A DNA stretch of 64,000 nucleotides, taken from Flavobacterium soyangense. GTDB lineage: Bacteria > Bacteroidota > Bacteroidia > Flavobacteriales > Flavobacteriaceae. Positions 53,819 to 62,188 of the stretch are shown one piece after another. Positions within the stretch are counted from its first letter, which is position 1; each line of letters starts with the position of its first letter. The position numbers were made by a program, and so were the translations under genes. Below the pieces are notes generated by a model, which saw nothing but the letters and a program-made list of their open reading frames with translations, was not told the DNA's origin and did no database searches. Location of the stretch: the NCBI RefSeq assembly GCF_015277675.1, contig NZ_JADHEC010000016.1:1-64000 (forward strand), written 5' to 3'.

Positions 53819-53858
53819 TAAAAAAGACTTGCAAAATTTAATTTGTAAGTCTTTTTTT
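53819..53858 (+). terminator. Rho-independent terminator after the helicase
   Basis: AAAAAGACTTGCAAA pairs with TTTGTAAGTCTTTTT (one wobble) and is followed by T residues. Confidence 0.8.
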
Positions 53859-53974
53859 GGTTAATAAGGCATTCAAAAAGAACTATTTTCATTTCTTAAC
53901 TCAAGTCAATGATTTTAAAATAAGATAGAAATACTTTTGCAACCGCAATAAACCTAATAAAAATTATAGTCAAG

Positions 53975-54935
53975 ATGAAATCAATAGTTTATAAAGAATA
54001 TGGTTCTCCCGAAGTACTTCAATTGAAAGAAATTGAAAAGCCAATTCCAAAGCAAAATGAAATTCTGATTAAAATTAAAGCTACAGCCGTTAATTCGGGT
54101 GATGTGCGACTTCGAAAAGCAGATCCTTTTGCCGTTCGATTATTTTTTTGGACTTTTTAAACCAAAAACAAGCATACTTGGTAGTGTTTTTTCGGGTGAA
54201 ATAGAAAGTATAGGTTCAAGCGTGCAACGTTTTAAAGTTGGCGATCAAGTTTTTGGTCATACGGATATGAGTTTTGGTACTTATGCCAACTATAAATGTT
54301 TTCCGGAAAATGGTTCTATAGCATTAAAACCTAAAACTATTTCGCATCAAGAAGCAGCAGTAATTCCATTTGGAGGAACAACTGCTTTGCATTTTTTGAA
54401 AAAAACTTCTATTCAAAAAGGTCAAAAAGTGCTTGTTTTTGGCGCTTCAGGAGCAGTTGGAACGGCTGCTGTTCAACTGGCTAAACATTTTGGAGCAAAT
54501 GTAACAGGAGTTTGTAGTACTGCTAATGTTGATTTAGTGAAATCATTAGGAGCAGACAAGGTGATTGATTATACCAAAGAAGATTTTACTAAAAACGGAC
54601 AAACGTATGATGTGATTTTTGATTCGGTAAATAAAATGCCGGTTTCAGATAGTTTACAGTCATTAAAAATTTACGGAACATTGATTTTAAGTGCCGCAGG
54701 ATTTTCAGAAATGGCACAAGGTACTTGGGTATCTATAACCAGTAGCAAGAAAATAAAAGTGATAGCAGGTATGATTAATCATACTGCGGACGACATCAAT
54801 TTTCTTAAAACGCTAATTGAATTAGGTGAACTTAAACCAATAATTGATAAAACGTATTCATTGGAGCAAATGGTAGAAGCGCATACTTATGTAGAAAAAG
54901 GACATAAAAAAGGGAATGTGGTTATTTCATTGTAG
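53975..54935 (+). pseudogene. NAD(P)-dependent alcohol dehydrogenase/quinone oxidoreductase, frameshifted
   Basis: The first 56 codons read [20 protein letters not shown] and end in [15 protein letters not shown], then a shift at a run of seven T (54143-54149) leads to a stop at 54158. The next frame continues the protein exactly ([20 protein letters not shown]) to a normal end, with the NAD(P) loop FGASGAVGTAAVQLAKHFGA. Removing one T restores the whole zinc-free MDR enzyme of about 320 aa. It could be a true pseudogene, a sequencing error or phase variation. Confidence 0.85.
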
Positions 54936-54995
54936 TCATTTTAAAATAGTAATTCAACTAAAAAATGTGAGGATGATTTATAAAAAATAAAAATT

Positions 54996-55583
54996 ATGAC
55001 GGACAGAAATTCAAATTTTAGAATAATCGAAAAACCTAAAAAAGAAGAATATCCAGAATACTCGGAAATGTATATGGAACTTTTAAAAGACGATGGAATG
55101 ATTCTTCAAAATATGAGGGAAAACTTCGTAAAAATCAAAAAATTCATATACAATTTACCAGAAGAAAAACTGTATTACAGGTATGACGAGGGAAAATGGA
55201 CCATTAAAGAAATTTTGGTTCATATAATAGACGATGAGCGAATATTTGCTTACAGAGCTTTGCGATACGGTAGAAATGACAATACGCCTTTGCACGGTTT
55301 TGAAGAGAATGATTACGCAAAATATTCATATGCCAATGAAAGAAGTTTGGATAGTATTTTTGAGGAATATGAATCTGTTAGAGACGCCACATTGTCTTTG
55401 TTCCAGAACCTTCCCGAAGATGCTTTTATGAGAAGTGGTGGTGGCATTGATAATGATGGTAGTATTATAAATAGTAGAACGGTAAGAGCATTGGCGTATC
55501 ATCTTGCGGGACACGAGTTAAGACATATTAAAATAATAAAAGAGCGCTACTTGAATGTATCAACCAAGGAGAGCATCATTTAA
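54996..55583 (+). CDS. DinB family protein
   Basis: This 195-residue four-helix bundle of the DinB/YfiT family has the metal-binding His residues in WTIKEILVHIIDDERIFAYR, and in HLAGHELRHIKIIKERYL near the end. Family members are metal-dependent thiol transferases or hydrolases. The substrate is unknown. It follows the broken oxidoreductase. A second and third DinB lie nearby at 57985 and, as a fragment, at 56506. Confidence 0.87.
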   Translation: MTDRNSNFRIIEKPKKEEYPEYSEMYMELLKDDGMILQNMRENFVKIKKFIYNLPEEKLYYRYDEGKWTIKEILVHIIDDERIFAYRALRYGRNDNTPLHGFEENDYAKYSYANERSLDSIFEEYESVRDATLSLFQNLPEDAFMRSGGGIDNDGSIINSRTVRALAYHLAGHELRHIKIIKERYLNVSTKESII

Positions 55584-55646
55584 ATAAATCTATAAATCTA
55601 TTTCATAAAATAGTAAACTTTGTTACGGTCGAAAAAATAAATAAAT

Positions 55647-56501
55647 ATGGCACTACGTTTTTTTTTAACTCCCGAAAAACAAATCCGAAGCATCTGGTGG
55701 GTGGTTCTGTTTTTCCTGATTCTGGCTTCTTTCTTATTTTCGTTAATTATTTTGGCGGATCGTTTTTCATTTGAAATAACAATGACACATCAAGTCATTT
55801 TGATTTCAGTTGTTTCTATAATTTGTCAAATGTTAAGGCGTAAATCAGTAAGTGACTTGGTTGGAAAATTTAATTCAACTTGGCTTAAAGAACTTTGTAT
55901 TGGACTACTGATTGGTGCTTTACTAATGATTTTACCTGTTTCTATTTTGACAATTTTTGGTTTTATACATTGGCAGCTAAATGTTTTTTCTTTTTCAACT
56001 ATTCTTTTTGGTTTTTCAATATTTCTTTTAGCAGCAATAGCTGAAGAGTTGCTGTTTAGAGGTTTTATGTTTCAACGATTAATTAAGGCATTTGGTGAGT
56101 GGCCAGCGCAATTCGTTCTTGCGGGACTCTTTTTACTAACGCATGTCAACAACCCAGGAATGACCGGTACAGTAAAAATATTGGCTTCAATTAATATATT
56201 TATTGCTTCCATTATGTTTGGGATTGCCTATATAAAAACTAAAAGTTTAGCGATGTCTTTAGGGCTACATTTTATGGCAAATTATATGCAAGGGACAATT
56301 CTTGGCTTTGGTGTTAGTGGCAGCAAAGAGCCTAGTTTATTTAAACCGGTATTTGATAATGCACCAGTGTGGCTTAGCGGAGGCGATTTTGGGATAGAAG
56401 CGAGTGCTCTGGGTTTGTGTTTTGTTATTTTGATTACTGTTTTGCTTTACATTTGGCCACCATCGTATTTAGGCCGCCAAATAACAACGAATATAAATTG
56501 A
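55647..56501 (+). CDS. CPBP family intramembrane metalloprotease
   Basis: This 284-residue protein has about eight membrane helices and the CPBP motifs: EELLFRGFMFQRL (EExxxR), THVNNPG (first His) and GLHFMANYM (second His). Such enzymes cleave prenylated or membrane proteins, and some are tied to bacteriocin immunity. It is 4 bp upstream of the DinB-GNAT chimera and in the same direction. Confidence 0.9.
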   Translation: MALRFFLTPEKQIRSIWWVVLFFLILASFLFSLIILADRFSFEITMTHQVILISVVSIICQMLRRKSVSDLVGKFNSTWLKELCIGLLIGALLMILPVSILTIFGFIHWQLNVFSFSTILFGFSIFLLAAIAEELLFRGFMFQRLIKAFGEWPAQFVLAGLFLLTHVNNPGMTGTVKILASINIFIASIMFGIAYIKTKSLAMSLGLHFMANYMQGTILGFGVSGSKEPSLFKPVFDNAPVWLSGGDFGIEASALGLCFVILITVLLYIWPPSYLGRQITTNIN

Positions 56502-56505
56502 TAGG

Positions 56506-56706
56506 ATGAAGGAATCAATAAAACGACTTGAATTTTTATGTAAAACAGTACCCTCTTTATTAGAAAACATAGAAGAGGAAATATTTTCATATAAACCAGA
56601 AATAGAGAAATGGAGCAAGAAGCAAATCCTAGGGCATTTGATTGACAGCGAATGGGAATCAGCAAGACAAAAAATTAGTAATCAAATAAATGATAAAGCC
56701 TTATGA
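56506..56706 (+). CDS. Chimera: DinB N-terminus joined to GNAT C-terminal tail
   Basis: This 66-residue reading frame begins like a DinB protein (RLEFLCKTVPSLLENIEEEI, then KWSKKQILGHLID) but ends DSEWESARQKISNQINDKAL. The ending matches the C-terminus of the next gene (DSEWEDVKQSIKTQIEIKA) rather than any DinB protein. It appears to result from a deletion between a DinB gene and a GNAT gene joined at a shared GACAGCGAATGGGA-like sequence. It overlaps the next gene by ATGA and is probably non-functional. Confidence 0.75.
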   Translation: MKESIKRLEFLCKTVPSLLENIEEEIFSYKPEIEKWSKKQILGHLIDSEWESARQKISNQINDKAL

Positions 56707-57311
56707 AGGACAATTGGATTAATCACCCTATAGTATTAAAAGGAGATAAAATAGAGCTCCTACCTTTAGAAAAAGAACATTTGGAAGATTTATTTCGTGC
56801 GGCATCCAATAAAGAAATATGGGAACTAACATCTGTAGACTACTCAGTTGAAGAAATATTTTATCCTAATTTCAACAACGCAATAAATGACAGAGAAAAA
56901 GGAACAGTGTATCCCTTCGTTATTGTTCACAAAGATTCCAACAAAATTATTGGAACTACCAGATTTCTTGAAATATATCCGAATGACAAAAAAATAGAAA
57001 TTGGTGTTACTTGGATTATGAAAGAATATTGGGGGACAACTGTAAACCTAGAATGCAAATTACTATTGCTCAATTATTGTTTCGAAAATTTAAAAACCAA
57101 TAGAGTTCAATTTAGAGCAAAAGAGAACAATGCACGTTCAAGAAAAGCAATTCAAAAAATTGGCGGAATATTTGAAGGGGTTTTAAGAAAAGATAAAATC
57201 GAACCAAATGGAATTCCGAGAAATACCGCTTTTTATAGTATTTTGGATAGTGAATGGGAAGATGTAAAACAAAGTATTAAAACCCAAATAGAGATAAAAG
57301 CCAACCGCTAA
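56703..57311 (+). CDS. GNAT N-acetyltransferase (RimJ/RimL type)
   Basis: This 202-residue protein has the RimJ/RimL layout: LLPLEKEHLEDLFRAAS, then IGVTWIMKEYWGTTVN with a variant of the acetyl-CoA loop, and QFRAKENNARSRKAIQKIGG then FEGVLRKD. It could acetylate ribosomal proteins or small amines. Its stop codon is part of the CCGCTAA core of the following repeat. It overlaps the chimera upstream by ATGA. Confidence 0.87.
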   Translation: MKDNWINHPIVLKGDKIELLPLEKEHLEDLFRAASNKEIWELTSVDYSVEEIFYPNFNNAINDREKGTVYPFVIVHKDSNKIIGTTRFLEIYPNDKKIEIGVTWIMKEYWGTTVNLECKLLLLNYCFENLKTNRVQFRAKENNARSRKAIQKIGGIFEGVLRKDKIEPNGIPRNTAFYSILDSEWEDVKQSIKTQIEIKANR

Positions 57312-57410
57312 GCGCTGTTTTGAAATAGGACAGGTTTAGGCTTAATTTAAAGTTGATTTAATACTTGTGAATTGAGTGATTAACTGAAGGTTTAGACTTT
57401 CTTAATCGTA
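57305..57410 (+). repeat. Junction repeat copy 1 (CCGCTAAG core)
   Basis: The core CCGCTAAG supplies the GNAT stop codon (TAA at 57309-57311). GGTTTAGGCTTAATTTAAAG and about 60 more bases follow, which match 58504-58584 at about three quarters of positions by eye. It lies between the GNAT and SnoaL-like genes. Confidence 0.75.
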
Positions 57411-57508
57411 CAAAATACAAAACCAAAATTTTTATCGAAAACATCCCCGCTTGTTCAGAGTGATACAAATTACGTAAATAGTAAATTCATAAATTAAAAA
57501 AACATAAA

Positions 57509-57856
57509 ATGACAATAGAACAAATTGTAGAGAAACAGATGCGTGCTTATGAAGAGAGAGATATTGATAGTATGATGGCTGTTTTTAGTAAAGAAATTAA
57601 AGTTGTTGACTTTTCAAACAATAAAACAATTATTGAAGGTATAAACGATTGTCGAAAAATGTACGCTGAACTTTTCTTGAATTCACCTAATCTTCGAGCT
57701 GAAATAGTAAAGACTATTACTTTTGATAATAAAGTTATTGTGCAGGAATATATTCATGGACGTAATGGGAGTGTTGAAAAAATCGAGCAAGTAGTTATTT
57801 TTGAAATAAATGACGAAAAAATAAGCAGGATAAATATGATGAAAAAATACACGTAA
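57509..57856 (+). CDS. SnoaL-like/NTF2-like protein
   Basis: This 115-residue protein has the small cone-shaped NTF2 fold pattern: an N-terminal helix (EQIVEKQMRAYEERDIDSMM), then VFSKEIKVVD strands, and YIHGRNGSVEKIEQVVIFE near the end. Such proteins act as isomerases, hydrolases or ligand binders; the role here is unknown. It is flanked by repeats. Confidence 0.82.
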   Translation: MTIEQIVEKQMRAYEERDIDSMMAVFSKEIKVVDFSNNKTIIEGINDCRKMYAELFLNSPNLRAEIVKTITFDNKVIVQEYIHGRNGSVEKIEQVVIFEINDEKISRINMMKKYT

Positions 57857-57984
57857 ACTGTTTTTTAAATGGATAAAAAAGGACAAAGAAAAAGTACTTC
57901 TTGTATCGATGAGGTAGTGGTCATTGTAACGCACGACACCGAAACAACAAAATCAAAATTACAATAAACAGATAAAATCGGAAT

Positions 57985-58455
57985 ATGACACAAAACGAAA
58001 TAATAATTCTAAACTTTGAAGAAATCAGAAGAAGAAGTATAAAACTTTGGACAGGAATTACACCAGAAAATTATTTTTGGCGACCAGACATTAATGCAAT
58101 GAATTGTCTTGAAATGATAAGACACATTTTAGAAGGCGAACACTTATTTCATATGATAGTGAATAAGAGAGGAAATTTAGGCGACTATGTTTCACCTTGG
58201 ACAAACAGACCATATACTGATTTACAGGCAGAACTTAACTTTGCAGAACCTTTTAGAATGGCTTTTTTAGAAACAATAAAAGAATTCAGTCCAAACGACT
58301 TTTCAACAATTCAAATTATTCGTTCAGAAAAAGGACAACGCAGACGACTTGGAGATTATTTACAACGAATTGCATATCACGAAGCAGTTCATACAGGACA
58401 AATGCTTTCATATTTGCGGACACTTGGACTTGAAAGACCTCAAATATGGGACTAG
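57985..58455 (+). CDS. DinB family protein
   Basis: This 156-residue four-helix bundle has DinB metal residues: MIRHILEGEHLFH (His) and RIAYHEAVHTGQMLSYLR (two His). It is complete. It is flanked by junction repeats (57305 and 58478), so it may be a movable unit with its NTF2-like neighbour. Confidence 0.87.
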   Translation: MTQNEIIILNFEEIRRRSIKLWTGITPENYFWRPDINAMNCLEMIRHILEGEHLFHMIVNKRGNLGDYVSPWTNRPYTDLQAELNFAEPFRMAFLETIKEFSPNDFSTIQIIRSEKGQRRRLGDYLQRIAYHEAVHTGQMLSYLRTLGLERPQIWD

Positions 58456-58477
58456 CAAACGGACAAAAAAAAACGAA

Positions 58478-58718
58478 CCACTAACCGTCGTTTGTCAATA
58501 TATCGGGTTTAGAGCTTAATTTAAAGATGGTTTTGTACTTGTAAAATTAGTCATTAACCGAAAGCCTAGACTTACTTAATCCGCCACATCACCAAACGGC
58601 AAACTGTCTAAAAACCTAAATTAAAGCTCTGAGGATTCCATATTTGAGATTTTTCAATGACAGGAGTCCGAATACAAAACGTAAAAACGAAGGTTATTAG
58701 ACAGACTGACGTTAGTGG
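58478..58718 (+). repeat. Junction repeat copy 2 bounded by CCACTAAC and GTTAGTGG
   Basis: CCACTAAC at 58478-58485 and GTTAGTGG at 58711-58718 are inverted copies. The first part (58504-58584) matches the repeat at 57332-57410. An inner pair CTGTCTAAAAACCT (58604-58617) and AGGTTATTAGACAG (58691-58704) can fold with one mismatch. The whole resembles a recombination site that acts as a folded strand. Confidence 0.75.
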
Positions 58719-58736
58719 CAATTTAAAACGACAGAG

Positions 58737-58970
58737 ATGAAAATAACAGTAGCACAAACAAGACCAATTAAGGGAGATATTACTGCAAATATTGAGACTC
58801 ATAATAAAATGATCAACCTTGCGGTTTCTCATAAGGCTGATGCAATATTTTTTCACGAACTTTCTTTAAAAAGTTATGAACCTGAGCTTTCAAAAGAGTT
58901 AGCAACAAATCAAGACGACACAAAGTTAGACTGCTTCCAAGAAATTAGTAATATTGACGCGGAGCACTGA
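58737..58970 (+). pseudogene. Carbon-nitrogen hydrolase fragment
   Basis: The first 70 residues match the N-terminus of nitrilase-superfamily hydrolases (MKITVAQTRPIKGDITANIE, then AVSHKADAIFFHELSL, where the Glu of the catalytic triad would lie in HELSL). The frame then runs into a GC-richer repeat (GCGGAGCACTGAAC) and stops at 58970. About two thirds of the protein is missing. GTTAGTGGCAAT lies 15 bp before its ATG. Confidence 0.8.
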
Positions 58971-59046
58971 ACTTTCGGCTACACAAAACTGTCTGCGGAG
59001 CACGAAACCCGCTTATTGCAAATGCGCTGTAGCGCTAGGTATTTTT
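58959..59046 (-). repeat. Hairpin repeat at the GNAT gene end
   Basis: GCGGAGCACTGAAC and GCGGAGCACGAAAC are direct copies, and CGCTGTAGCG forms a small palindrome near 59026. On the minus strand it follows the stop of the GNAT gene by a few bases, the same place as copies A and B in the island. Confidence 0.7.
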
Positions 59047-59050
59047 TTCT

Positions 59051-59563
59051 TTAGTCTTTTAAATTTATATCTTGTCTTAATTCGTATTCTATTTCATTGT
59101 CTTCCAAATCTGCAATTTTAATAAAGTTAAGTTTCTCAATAAGTTTTATTGCTTTCTCGTTTTGTTTAGTTGTTTTTGCCCAAATGCGTTTTAATCCAAT
59201 ATTATTTAGTCCAAATTCAATTGCTAATAACAGTGCAAAAGTCATATATCCTTGTCCACAGTATTTAGGCAATAAAACGCAACCAAGTTCCCCTTCTCCT
59301 TTGTCAAGCCCGCGATAATAACCGCAAGTCCCTACAATTTTATTCGATAATTTGTCTACAATTCCCCAGTGTATTGAATTGCCTTCAATGTAGTCCGCAT
59401 TTATTTTGGCTTGCATTTCAATTGCTTGTTTCAATGTTATCGCTTGAATAGAGTCGTAATATGAAATTTCAATAAGATCATTAATGTCGGAAAATTGAAT
59501 TTGTCGCAATGATATTATTTCGTCAGAAATACTTGGAAATTTGCTGTATGGAGGAAGTCTCAT
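59051..59563 (-). CDS. GNAT N-acetyltransferase
   Basis: This 170-residue protein has the GNAT core: an N-terminal sheet (RLPPYSKFPSISDEIISLRQ), GTCGYYRGLDKGEGELGCVLLP, and the acetyl-CoA loop KYCGQGYMTFALL, followed by RIWAKTTKQNEKAIKLIEKL. ATG 59563 is used because the frame upstream starts with TTG and lies in a CCGCTAAC core. It is RimJ-like; the substrate is unknown. Confidence 0.87.
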   Translation of the reverse strand: MRLPPYSKFPSISDEIISLRQIQFSDINDLIEISYYDSIQAITLKQAIEMQAKINADYIEGNSIHWGIVDKLSNKIVGTCGYYRGLDKGEGELGCVLLPKYCGQGYMTFALLLAIEFGLNNIGLKRIWAKTTKQNEKAIKLIEKLNFIKIADLEDNEIEYELRQDINLKD

Positions 59564-59617
59564 TTTGCTTGTTGTAGTGTTTGTCAATGTTAGCGGTTCG
59601 TTGTTCTATCGTGTCGG

Positions 59618-59995
59618 TTATTGAATTTGAAATCCACTTCCTGCAACTACTTTCCACGAATTGTCAAATAATTTCCATACTCTTAAATATCTAAATTTTC
59701 CGTCAACAATTTGGTCTGCATATTTTGCCTTTAGATGAAGTGTCACCGCAACAGTAGAAATATTGTTAATAGATTTAATTATTTGATCCGTTGCTACTAT
59801 TTCGGAAACAGTCATAATACCGGATTGATAATTCTCAATGTCCATAGACTTTGTAATAGTATGTCCAGTTGGAATATTAAAAATTAAATCGTCGTACAGT
59901 AGTTCATCGAGAACTTTGATGTTGCCAGCTTTCATTGCCTCTAAAAGTCTAATTTCACATTCTATTATTTGCTCGTCTTGTGTCATGTTTCTCAT
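59618..59995 (-). CDS. NTF2-like (DUF4440-type) protein
   Basis: This 125-residue protein has an NTF2-like fold pattern: ECEIRLLEAMKAGNIKVLDELLYDDLIF, then VAVTLHLKAKYADQ and FRYLRVWKLFDNSWKVVAGSGFQ at the end, as in DUF4440 proteins. The function is unknown. The first ATG gives MRNMTQD; the second ATG at 59986 is also possible. A CCGCTAAC core lies just after its stop. Confidence 0.83.
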   Translation of the reverse strand: MRNMTQDEQIIECEIRLLEAMKAGNIKVLDELLYDDLIFNIPTGHTITKSMDIENYQSGIMTVSEIVATDQIIKSINNISTVAVTLHLKAKYADQIVDGKFRYLRVWKLFDNSWKVVAGSGFQIQ

Positions 59996-60018
59996 AGTAA
60001 TGAATTTGAAATTGTGTT

Positions 60019-61314
60019 TTAGTTCTTTCTAACGACAATAAACCTTTCTGGCATAGTAGATATATCATAAGATTCAATCATCTTGAAGTTACCTTTCAAT
60101 ATATTATTTTCAAGCTCTTTTGATGAATAGAAATTGATCTTAGGCATTATTTTGAGCTTGTTTACGAGGGTAAAGAAATAAAATAAAATTGTTTTTTTCT
60201 GCTTTGCATAAATTGTCGAAGAAATAAAAATTCCATTAGGCTTAAGTAATTCATTTATACGTTTCATAAAAATGGCTTTATCCTCAAGGTAATGTAAAAT
60301 ATTAAAGGCCATGATTACATCAAACGAAGCAATTTGAATATTTTCATCGAAGAGCGTTGCTCTAGAGAACGTCACATTGTTTAAATTTTGTTCAATTTTA
60401 CGATTATTTGCAATCTCAATCATCTGAGAAGAAATATCTATACCATGAATGGAATTTACGTTTTTAGCGATTTCGGCTGATATAATTCCAGAACCACAAG
60501 CAAAGTCCATAACATGATCGTTTGGCTGTAGGTGTTTTTGTAAACTATCGAGAATTTTTAATGTCTTATCATTAGGTTTTTGAGAAGGATTAGTGGTTCT
60601 TTTTGCGACTCGATTCCAAAACTGTTCAGATTTATCTATTGTATTCGGGTTGCCTATTGCAATTACTTTACCACCTTTAACTAGCAACCAAACAGCTAGG
60701 CCAATTTCTGCTAATGCCATGGGAAACCCAAAGATCCTATTTAATATATCTATAAGATTTGTTAAGTGAGGCAAAAAGGTTTTTAATAAATGAATGACAA
60801 CATAAGTTGGGCCAACCATAAGCATTAGCAACCATAAAAATGCAGGGATTGATTCGTGTCCTTTCATTAGTATGCCAACTAAAAGCAAATGAAAACCAAA
60901 AAAAATCAATCCGATTGACCAATAACGTTGAAATAAATCATAGTTTTTAATGTAAACTGCTGTGTTCAATTCGTTCCTATTTTGGAATAAATAAAAAATG
61001 GCAATACAAAATAGTATAGAATAAATAATTCGTAAAAAACCTGCCCAAAGAGCTAATTTGTTGTTGTCATTTTTAAAGTATTTATATAGCGTTATAGCAA
61101 CAACAAAATCGAGTAGCATTATCATTATAATTCCCAACATCATAAAATTGTAGAGATGAGAACTTACGTTACTTTGGTTTAATTGCAGGTTATTAAAATT
61201 ATATAATTTCGGAATGGCGTATCCAAAAACATAGCCGGCTAATAGGGCCATTAACAATAATGAGTAGCCAGTAGTTTGGGCATATTTTCTGGTTTTATCA
61301 CTTGTATTTTCCAT
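60019..61314 (-). CDS. Fusion of DUF4386 membrane domain and SAM methyltransferase
   Basis: This is a 431-residue protein. Residues 1-215 are a DUF4386 domain with about six or seven membrane helices. After a short linker (about 230) comes a class I methyltransferase that begins SEQFWNRVAKRTTNPSQK like free-standing methyltransferases, with motif I VMDFACGSGIISAEIA, IDISSQMIEIAN, and NILHYLEDKAIFMKRINE. The join looks like two genes fused by loss of a stop. The substrate may be a lipid or a quinone, which is inference. Confidence 0.83.
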   Translation of the reverse strand: MENTSDKTRKYAQTTGYSLLLMALLAGYVFGYAIPKLYNFNNLQLNQSNVSSHLYNFMMLGIIMIMLLDFVVAITLYKYFKNDNNKLALWAGFLRIIYSILFCIAIFYLFQNRNELNTAVYIKNYDLFQRYWSIGLIFFGFHLLLVGILMKGHESIPAFLWLLMLMVGPTYVVIHLLKTFLPHLTNLIDILNRIFGFPMALAEIGLAVWLLVKGGKVIAIGNPNTIDKSEQFWNRVAKRTTNPSQKPNDKTLKILDSLQKHLQPNDHVMDFACGSGIISAEIAKNVNSIHGIDISSQMIEIANNRKIEQNLNNVTFSRATLFDENIQIASFDVIMAFNILHYLEDKAIFMKRINELLKPNGIFISSTIYAKQKKTILFYFFTLVNKLKIMPKINFYSSKELENNILKGNFKMIESYDISTMPERFIVVRKN

Positions 61315-61449
61315 AGTTTTTAAATCTTAAACAAAATTAGAACATCCAAGCTTTATATCTCGTTGACTTAAGATAAGAAATAGACTAATGCACCGAGGTT
61401 GTTATTCTTACTATTAACTATAAGTTTGATTTTTATTTTAAATGGGAGT

Positions 61450-61890
61450 CTATCTATTATAAATTTTACTGGATATAAACCCCCAAACAATAGACATGAT
61501 CAAATATAATCCAAATTCAAATAGTATTAAATTCAGTCCTTTCCCATTGACATCTTGTTCAGCTGCATTTGCAAATGCAACTACCATTCTAGGGACTAAT
61601 AGTACAATAATAGCCGTTTTAATTGCTCCAAAATTACCGTTATTGGGTTTGTAAATATTAGAGAAAAAATAAGTAGAGATAAAGCCCAATAATAACATTG
61701 AGGTTAGTGCTAATGGCACGTTGATTTCGGAAGCAGTAATAAAATTAAATTCTTTATATTGTCTCTCAAACCATTTGGCGTGCCAAAATGCTCCAATTGA
61801 AACTGCCACCAAGGTGTACATAGTCCATGTTAATCCAAATTGTTTTTTAGTGGACCATGTCGAGGTTTCTTTAATTTTATTTTTGTTCAT
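61450..61890 (-). CDS. Small integral membrane protein
   Basis: This 146-residue protein has four membrane helices with short charged loops: FGLTWTMYTLVAVSIGAF, LTSMLLLGFISTYFFS, IKTAIIVLLVPRMVVAFA and FEFGLYLIMSIVWGFI. I do not recognise a family. The gene lies upstream of the DUF4386-methyltransferase gene and is transcribed the same way. The start is ATG 61890. Confidence 0.7.
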   Translation of the reverse strand: MNKNKIKETSTWSTKKQFGLTWTMYTLVAVSIGAFWHAKWFERQYKEFNFITASEINVPLALTSMLLLGFISTYFFSNIYKPNNGNFGAIKTAIIVLLVPRMVVAFANAAEQDVNGKGLNLILFEFGLYLIMSIVWGFISSKIYNR

Positions 61891-62002
61891 AACTCTATTA
61901 TTAATTTATTGGAAACAAAATTAAATCAACCAAATAGAACTATTCATTGACTTTAGTTAAGAAATGCAATTGAATTTTGTAGTTGTTGCTTTTTGGATTT
62001 CA

Positions 62003-62188
62003 CTAAATTTTTTTACGGATTCTACGGAGCAATTCTGGTGTAACGCCAATATAACTTGCAATTTGATATTGAGGTATCCGCTGTACTAAATTGGGTCTAG
62101 TTGCTATTAAATTTTGGTATCGAACTATGGGTGTATTTATAGTAAAAGCTTCTAATTTGGTTTGTTGACCTAGAAATACATTTGTCAT
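62003..62188 (-). pseudogene. C-terminal fragment of a Crp/Fnr regulator
   Basis: The 61 residues read RYQNLIATRPNLVQRIPQYQ, then IASYIGVTPELLRRIRKKI, which is the DNA-binding end of flavobacterial Crp/Fnr-type regulators. The cyclic-nucleotide sensor domain is missing. Its upstream side joins the fragment at 62188 by one base. A functional product is unlikely. Confidence 0.8.

Noticed and set aside
57884-57966. Possible further cassette border (TGTAACGCACGACACC)
   Set aside because: There is no copy elsewhere in the window and no foldback arms, so the evidence is too thin.
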